Of a stretch of 45,547 nt of DNA, positions 40,873 to 45,547 are shown one piece after another (the stretch's first letter is position 1; the number at the start of each line of letters is the position of its first letter). Source of the DNA: Streptomyces sp. XM83C (lineage in GTDB: Bacteria; Actinomycetota; Actinomycetes; Streptomycetales; Streptomycetaceae); NCBI RefSeq assembly GCF_023072675.1, contig NZ_JALLGL010000010.1:1-45547 (forward strand), in the 5' to 3' direction. The notes under the pieces are model-generated. The model did no database searches. It was not told where the DNA came from and saw only the letters and a program-made list of their open reading frames with translations. The translations under genes and the position numbers were made by a program.

Positions 40873-43734
40873 TCACGGTTGCAGGGTGAGGGTGTCGCCG
40901 GTGCTGTCGTCGACGGCCTGCGGCGAGAACGACCACGGCAGCAGCTCACCGGCGGCCCACCTGTCCGTCTGGTCGGTGTAGTGGGCGTTGTAGGCGTGCC
41001 CGGACGCGCCGCTGAGGTTGATCCACTTCGACTTGTCGAGGTTGCCGAGGTTGACCACCATCCGCATCGACGGCACCCAGACGACGCCGTAGCCGCCCGC
41101 CGCGTTCCAGCCGGACGCGTTGACGGCCGCCTCGCCGCCGCCGAGCTTCCACGGGCCGCGGTTCAGCACGTACTTGACGATGCCGGGGCCTTCGGTGCCC
41201 AGGGTCTGGTTCTTCAGGAACAGCCGGTGCAGCCGGCCCCAGCTCCAGGTGTCGATGTCCTTGCCGAGCTTGGCCGTCAGCTCCCAGCGCGCGTCGATCA
41301 TGGCCCGCGCGAACAGCTCGTCACGGTTGCCCGCCGCCGGGCGCGTGCCCGAGCGGGGCGTGGTCCACCAGTCGCTCTTCTTGTCGTCCATCAGCCTGCG
41401 CACCACCTCGAACCAGCGGTCGCCGCCGTCGGGCTGCGCCTGGTCGGCCTCGCGCTGGCCGCACTCGCGGACCTTCGTGGTGTCGTCGACGGGGCCGGTG
41501 GAGGAGACCGGGTCCACCCACAGGCACTGTCCCTCGACACGCAGCTCCTTGGGCAGCTTGTTGCCGAAGGCCAGCTTGAGGATGTTGCGCCACACCGAGT
41601 TGAAGTAGGCCGCGGCGGCCGAGTCGGCGTCCTGGGTGTAGTCCCAGCCCTCCAGCAGCTTCTGCGCCTTGCGGACCTCGGGGTCGTCGATGTCGATCTT
41701 CAGCAGGACCGGCACCAGCAGCTTGGCGATCTCGCTGCTGTTGTCGAGCTGCATCTGCCGCATGTCCTCGGTGGAGATCTTGCCGCCGCCCTTGATCTTC
41801 TGCTCGATCAGGTCGGTGATCCGCTGGCTGCGGGTGCCGTAGCCCCAGTCGGTGGTCAGGGTGTACGGGTAGGCGTCCGGGTCGACCACGGCCTGGTTGG
41901 CGGTGACGATGTAGCCGCGCTTCGGGTCGTACTCGCGGGGCAGCTTGTCGAAGTCGAGGAAGCCGGTCCAGCGGTACCTGGAGTTCCAGCCGGGCACCGG
42001 CACCGAGCCGTCGGTGCCCTTGACGCGGGTGGGGATCTTGCCGGGCAGCTGGTAGCCGATGTGGTTCTGCGTGTCGGCGTAGATCAGGTTCTGCGACGGC
42101 ACGTCGAACAGCTCGGCCGCGGCCCGGAAGTCGTTCCAGTCGGCCGCCTTGTCCATGGCGAAGACGGCGTCCATGGAGGTGCCGGGGTCCAGCGCGGTCC
42201 AGCGCAGCGCGATGCCGTAGCCGTCCCCGCGGTCGGGGGCGCCGTTGGCGACGGTGGCCTTCTTGCCGACCTGCACGAGCTCGTCGCTGCGGTCGGACAG
42301 CAGGGGCATGCCGTCCCTGGTCTCACGGACGACGATCTTCTTCGAGGCACCGCCGGCGACCTTGATGGTCTCCTCGCGGGTCTTGAAGGGGACGACCTTG
42401 CCGTCGTACAGGTAGCCGTCGCCGGTGATCTTCTCCAGGTAGAGGTCGGTGACGTCCACGCCGGAGTTGGTCATGCCCCAGGCGATGTTCTTGTTGTGGC
42501 CGATGACGACGCCGGGCAGGCCCGCGAAGGTGTAGCCGCTGACGTCGAACTGGCACTTCGCGGTGATCGTGCGGCAGTGCAGGCCCATCTGGTACCAGAC
42601 CGACGGCAGGGAGGCCGTCAGGTGCGGGTCGTTGGCCAGCAGGGGCTTGCCGGTGATGGTGTGCTTGCCGCCGACCACCCAGGAGTTCGAGCCGATGCCG
42701 TTGCCGTTCACGCCGACGGCCTCGGGGAGGTCGTCGAGGACCTTGTAGAGGCCGGTGAGCTGGCCCTGGAGGGCGGTGGCGTCCGCGTCCGTGGAGGAGG
42801 ACGTGGAGGACGAGGACGTGGAGGACGACGAGGCGCCGGTCGCGCCGCCGGTGCCCGTGCCGGTTCCGGTTCCGCCGGTCGAGGTGCCGGTTCCGGTGCC
42901 CGTGCCGCCCAGGGAGCTGCCCGAGCCGCTGGACGTGCCGTCGGCGTCCTGGTCGTACTCACCGGTCTGCTCGTCGTACGCGCCCTCCTGGACGATCGTC
43001 CGGTTCCGGTCGTACGGGTACTGCGGGTAGAGCTGCGCGATCTGCTGCGGGCCGAGGCGGCTGGTCATCAGCGCGCGGTCGATCTCGTCCTGCATGTTGC
43101 CGCGCAGGTCCCAGGCCATCGCCTTCAGCCAGGAGACCGAGTCGACCGGGGTCCACTTCTCCGGCTTGTAGTCGTTGACGAAGCCCAGGGCGGCGTACTC
43201 GAGGGAGATGTCCTTGCCGGACCTGCCGTCGAGGTAGGCGTTGACCCCGGCGGCGTAAGCGTCCAGATACTTCTTGGTGCTCGCCGACAGCTTGGTCTTG
43301 TACTCCTGCTCGGCGACCCGGTCCCAGCCCAGCGTACGCAGGAACGCGTCGTTGTCGATCTGGCCCTTGCCGAACATCTCCGACAGGCGCCCGGACGTCA
43401 GGTGCCGGCGCACGTCCATCTCGTAGAACCGGTCCTGCGCCTGGACGAAGCCCTGCGCCATGAACAGGTCCTCGTCAGAATTGGCGTAGATCTGCGGGAT
43501 GCCGTACCCGTCACGTTTGACCTCCACGGGACCCGACAGCCCCTTCAGGGTGATCGTCCCCGAGGTCTGCGGGAAGGAGGCGCGAACGGTACTGATGGAC
43601 CAGTACGCCCCGTAGGCGACGCCTCCGATGAGCGCCAGCACCAGTACGAGCACGAGCAGGCGGGCTTTGCGCCCCTTCTTCCTGCCGGACTTGCCGGGCT
43701 TGTCACCCGTTGTGGCGGTGGTGTTGGGGGGCAT
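40873..43734 (-). CDS. Membrane-anchored penicillin-acylase-family Ntn hydrolase
   Basis: The 953-aa protein has a basic start and one membrane helix at about 25-45, then an acylase alpha region (VEVKRDGYGIPQIYANSDED, GFVQAQDRFYEMD). Residues 264-315 are a low-complexity Gly/Thr then Ser/Thr linker. The autoprocessing site follows: NGIGSNSWVVGG with the nucleophile Ser349. The beta region has NDPHL, PGVVIGHNKNIAWGMTNSG and VTANQAV. The family hydrolyses amides such as beta-lactams, acyl-homoserine lactones or lipopeptides outside the cell. ATG 43734 is chosen because the upstream frame shows no homology and AAGGAC precedes it. Confidence 0.92.
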   Translation of the reverse strand: MPPNTTATTGDKPGKSGRKKGRKARLLVLVLVLALIGGVAYGAYWSISTVRASFPQTSGTITLKGLSGPVEVKRDGYGIPQIYANSDEDLFMAQGFVQAQDRFYEMDVRRHLTSGRLSEMFGKGQIDNDAFLRTLGWDRVAEQEYKTKLSASTKKYLDAYAAGVNAYLDGRSGKDISLEYAALGFVNDYKPEKWTPVDSVSWLKAMAWDLRGNMQDEIDRALMTSRLGPQQIAQLYPQYPYDRNRTIVQEGAYDEQTGEYDQDADGTSSGSGSSLGGTGTGTGTSTGGTGTGTGTGGATGASSSSTSSSSTSSSTDADATALQGQLTGLYKVLDDLPEAVGVNGNGIGSNSWVVGGKHTITGKPLLANDPHLTASLPSVWYQMGLHCRTITAKCQFDVSGYTFAGLPGVVIGHNKNIAWGMTNSGVDVTDLYLEKITGDGYLYDGKVVPFKTREETIKVAGGASKKIVVRETRDGMPLLSDRSDELVQVGKKATVANGAPDRGDGYGIALRWTALDPGTSMDAVFAMDKAADWNDFRAAAELFDVPSQNLIYADTQNHIGYQLPGKIPTRVKGTDGSVPVPGWNSRYRWTGFLDFDKLPREYDPKRGYIVTANQAVVDPDAYPYTLTTDWGYGTRSQRITDLIEQKIKGGGKISTEDMRQMQLDNSSEIAKLLVPVLLKIDIDDPEVRKAQKLLEGWDYTQDADSAAAAYFNSVWRNILKLAFGNKLPKELRVEGQCLWVDPVSSTGPVDDTTKVRECGQREADQAQPDGGDRWFEVVRRLMDDKKSDWWTTPRSGTRPAAGNRDELFARAMIDARWELTAKLGKDIDTWSWGRLHRLFLKNQTLGTEGPGIVKYVLNRGPWKLGGGEAAVNASGWNAAGGYGVVWVPSMRMVVNLGNLDKSKWINLSGASGHAYNAHYTDQTDRWAAGELLPWSFSPQAVDDSTGDTLTLQP

Positions 43735-43879
43735 CGCTGTCCTTGCTGTCCTAACGCGAGCGGCAGGCGGTCTGTGACATTGAATGAGCGCTGGAGCAAC
43801 CATAGGCGCAGGGCCCCTGGGTGCTTGACGCGGAGTCGGGAACCAGCGCGGGCAGGCGTTCGATCTTGCCCTGGCCAGC

Positions 43880-43897
43880 GTCAAGAAATCGTCAAGA
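43880..43897. promoter_or_regulatory. 11-bp-spaced GTCAAGA direct repeats
   Basis: GTCAAGA occurs at 43880-43886 and 43891-43897, one helical turn apart, in the region between the divergent acylase and antiporter genes. Such spacing is typical of sites for OmpR/PhoP-type response regulators. It is followed by AT-rich TTAGGTAAGGTAACG, which may include a -10 for the antiporter. Confidence 0.35.
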
Positions 43898-43951
43898 GTT
43901 AGGTAAGGTAACGAAGTAGTTGCGTGAGGCGCGCGCAGGGTTGTCCGATTC

Positions 43952-45484
43952 ATGGGTGCGCCCCGCGATCCGGGAAGGAAACCGCCGCTGACTGTCCACC
44001 ACCTCAACCAGCTTCTGCTCGTCTGCTCGCTGGTCCTGCTCGTCGCGGTCGCAGCGGTCCGGATCTCCTCGCGCAGCGGGCTCCCCAGCCTGCTCGTCTA
44101 CCTGGGCATCGGCGTCCTCATGGGCTCCGACGGCATCGCCCACATCCACTTCGACAACGCCGAGATGACCCAGGTCATCGGGTACGCCGCCCTGGTCGTG
44201 ATCCTCAGCGAAGGCGGTCTCGGCACGAAGTGGAAGGAGATCAAGCCCGCCCTGCCGTCCGCCTCCGCGCTGGCCACCGTCGGCGTCGCGGTCAGCGTCG
44301 GCGTCACGGCCGCGAGCGCGCACTACCTGGTGGGGCTGGAATGGCGGCAGGCGCTGATCATCGGTGCGGTGGTCTCCTCGACGGACGCGGCGGCGGTCTT
44401 CTCCGTCCTGCGGAAGATCCCCCTCCCCTCGCGCGTGACGGGCACGCTGGAGGCCGAGTCCGGCTTCAACGACGCCCCCGTCGTCATCCTCGTCGTCGCC
44501 TTCTCCCAGGCCGGCCCCATCGAACACTGGTACGTCCTGCTCGGCGAGATACTGCTGGAGCTGGCCATCGGCGCCGCCATAGGCCTCGCCGTCGGCTGGC
44601 TCGGCGCCTGGGGCCTGCGGCACGTCGCCCTGCCCGCGTCCGGCCTGTACCCGATCGCCGTCATGGCCATCGCCGTCACCGCGTACGCGGCCGGCGCGCT
44701 CGCCCACGGCAGCGGCTTCCTCGGCGTCTACCTGGCGTCGGTGGTGCTCGGCAACGCCAAACTGCCGCACTGGCCCGCCACCCGCGGCTTCGCCGAAGGC
44801 CTCGGCTGGATCGCCCAGATCGGCATGTTCGTCCTGCTCGGCCTGCTGGTCACCCCGCACGAGCTGGGCGACGACATCTGGCCCGCCGTCGTCATCGGCC
44901 TCGCCCTCACCGTGGTCGCCCGCCCACTGAGCGTCGTCACCTGCCTGCTGCCGTTCCGGGTGCCCTGGGCGGAGCAGGCCCTGATGTCCTGGGCGGGGCT
45001 GCGCGGGGCCGTGCCCGTCATCGTGGCGACCATCCCCATGGTGAACGGCGTCGACGGCAGCCGCCGTATCTTCAACATCGTCTTCGTCCTCGTCGTCGTC
45101 TACACCCTGGTGCAGGGGCCGACGCTGCCCTGGCTCGCCCGCAGGCTGGGGCTGGGCCGCGGCGACGAGGCCACCGACCTCGGCATCGAGTCCGCGCCGC
45201 TGGAGCGACTGCGCGGCCACCTGCTGTCCGTCTCCATCCCGCCGGGGTCGAAGATGCACGGCGTCGAGGTCAACGAGCTGCGGCTGCCGGCCGGCGCCGC
45301 GGTCACCCTCGTCGTGCGCGACGGCACCTCCTTCGTGCCAATGCCCTCGACGATGCTGCGGCGCGGCGACGAACTGCTCGTCGTCGCGACCGACCCCGTA
45401 CGCGACGCCACGGAACGCCGCCTGCGCGCCGTCGGCAAGGGCGGCAAGCTCGCCGGGTGGCTCGGGACGGGGAACGGGGGGTGA
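43952..45484 (+). CDS. CPA-type potassium/proton antiporter (NhaP2/CvrA-like) with TrkA-C domain
   Basis: The 510-aa protein has about twelve membrane segments through residue 395, with the CPA1 core TDAAAVFSVLR and ESGFNDAPVVIL holding the transport carboxylates, and MSWAGLRGAVPVIVAT. A cytosolic TrkA-C domain follows at about 410-490 (LLSVSIPPGSKMHGVEVNEL). It exchanges K+ or Na+ for H+ at the membrane. ATG 43952 has no Shine-Dalgarno. Homology begins at TVHHLNQLLLVC, and a CTG codon there (43988) has GGAAGG about nine bases upstream, so a non-AUG start is possible. Confidence 0.92.
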   Translation: MGAPRDPGRKPPLTVHHLNQLLLVCSLVLLVAVAAVRISSRSGLPSLLVYLGIGVLMGSDGIAHIHFDNAEMTQVIGYAALVVILSEGGLGTKWKEIKPALPSASALATVGVAVSVGVTAASAHYLVGLEWRQALIIGAVVSSTDAAAVFSVLRKIPLPSRVTGTLEAESGFNDAPVVILVVAFSQAGPIEHWYVLLGEILLELAIGAAIGLAVGWLGAWGLRHVALPASGLYPIAVMAIAVTAYAAGALAHGSGFLGVYLASVVLGNAKLPHWPATRGFAEGLGWIAQIGMFVLLGLLVTPHELGDDIWPAVVIGLALTVVARPLSVVTCLLPFRVPWAEQALMSWAGLRGAVPVIVATIPMVNGVDGSRRIFNIVFVLVVVYTLVQGPTLPWLARRLGLGRGDEATDLGIESAPLERLRGHLLSVSIPPGSKMHGVEVNELRLPAGAAVTLVVRDGTSFVPMPSTMLRRGDELLVVATDPVRDATERRLRAVGKGGKLAGWLGTGNGG

Positions 45485-45510
45485 CCGAGGGGACGACCGA
45501 AGGGTCGACC

Positions 45511-45541
45511 GGGAGGCCGCCTTTCGGGTGGCGGGCCTTCC
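45511..45541 (+). terminator. Imperfect stem-loop after the antiporter gene
   Basis: GGGAGGCCGCC and GGCGGGCCTTCC form a GC-rich stem with one bulge or mismatch around TTTCGGGT, starting 27 bases after the antiporter stop. The window ends just beyond it. Confidence 0.5.
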
Positions 45542-45547
45542 GGGGAG

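Noticed and set aside
40819..43902. A 1027-codon plus-strand frame opposite the acylase
   Set aside because: Its translation is dominated by Val, Gly, Ala, Arg and Asp with no motif. It mirrors the acylase codon bias exactly.

Overview
This is high-GC actinobacterial chromosome, almost certainly Streptomyces. The evidence is GC-rich third codon positions, many GTG starts, a mycothiol-type CPWA thioredoxin-fold protein, an AfsA/gamma-butyrolactone-receptor pair, the Streptomyces divisome gene sepX/glpR, and a tRNA-Ala(CGC). The window joins an accessory left and centre (about 0.3-33.6 kb) to a conserved housekeeping right arm (about 34.1-45.5 kb).

Left flank (0.3-7.2 kb): a small charged protein; a translationally coupled operon of Baeyer-Villiger-type monooxygenase, alpha/beta hydrolase and SDR, divergent from a MerR regulator with a perfect 18-bp palindrome between them; two short GntR regulators; four exact 10-bp tandem CC(A/G)TGG repeats beside a frameshifted zinc-ribbon-like ORF; exonuclease III; and an acetyltransferase.

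Centre (7.2-33.6 kb): what looks like one specialised-metabolite cluster with C-nucleoside logic. The core minus-strand operon runs from a promoter near 31.04-31.07 kb and encodes an alpha/beta hydrolase, a DJ-1/PfpI protein, a TrpF-like barrel without the general-base Cys, a eukaryotic-type (FUR1-like) uracil phosphoribosyltransferase, a WrbA-like flavoprotein, an indigoidine-synthetase-type NRPS (A-Ox-T-TE) read in frame into a 4-oxalocrotonate-tautomerase module that has its own internal Shine-Dalgarno, a pseudouridine-5'-phosphate glycosidase homologue (the family of C-glycosynthases), PRPP synthetase, an NPPF methyltransferase, an adenosine kinase and MetF. A second minus-strand operon (13.06 to 7.19 kb) encodes a heme-oxygenase-like diiron oxygenase, a PLP aminotransferase, an FAD oxidoreductase, a cupin, a TauE-type permease and an O-methyltransferase-like protein. 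Between them lie MFS and DMT exporters, an Rv2466c-like protein and a LysR regulator. The likely logic is that the NRPS oxidises and cyclises an amino acid (Gln in known relatives), Prs supplies ribose phosphate, the PsuG homologue makes the C-C glycosidic bond, and the second operon tailors or builds another part.

Control: an AfsA-like synthase gene is divergent from a gamma-butyrolactone-receptor-type TetR, and a second TetR gene overlaps it tail to tail. A shared element, GACA-N4-TG(T/C)C, lies upstream of the diiron-oxygenase operon, between the -35 and -10 of the core operon, and over the -35 of the second tetR. This suggests one autoregulator circuit controls both operons.

Right arm (34.1-45.5 kb): tRNA-Ala with its terminator, sepX/glpR, a RimJ-like acetyltransferase, mog, moaC, the gephyrin-like glp, galU, 5-formyltetrahydrofolate cyclo-ligase, a large membrane-anchored penicillin-acylase-family hydrolase and a cation/proton antiporter. 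The product of the central cluster cannot be read from sequence. Showdomycin- and minimycin/indigoidine-type pathways are the nearest known models, but the combination here has features I cannot match to either from memory.
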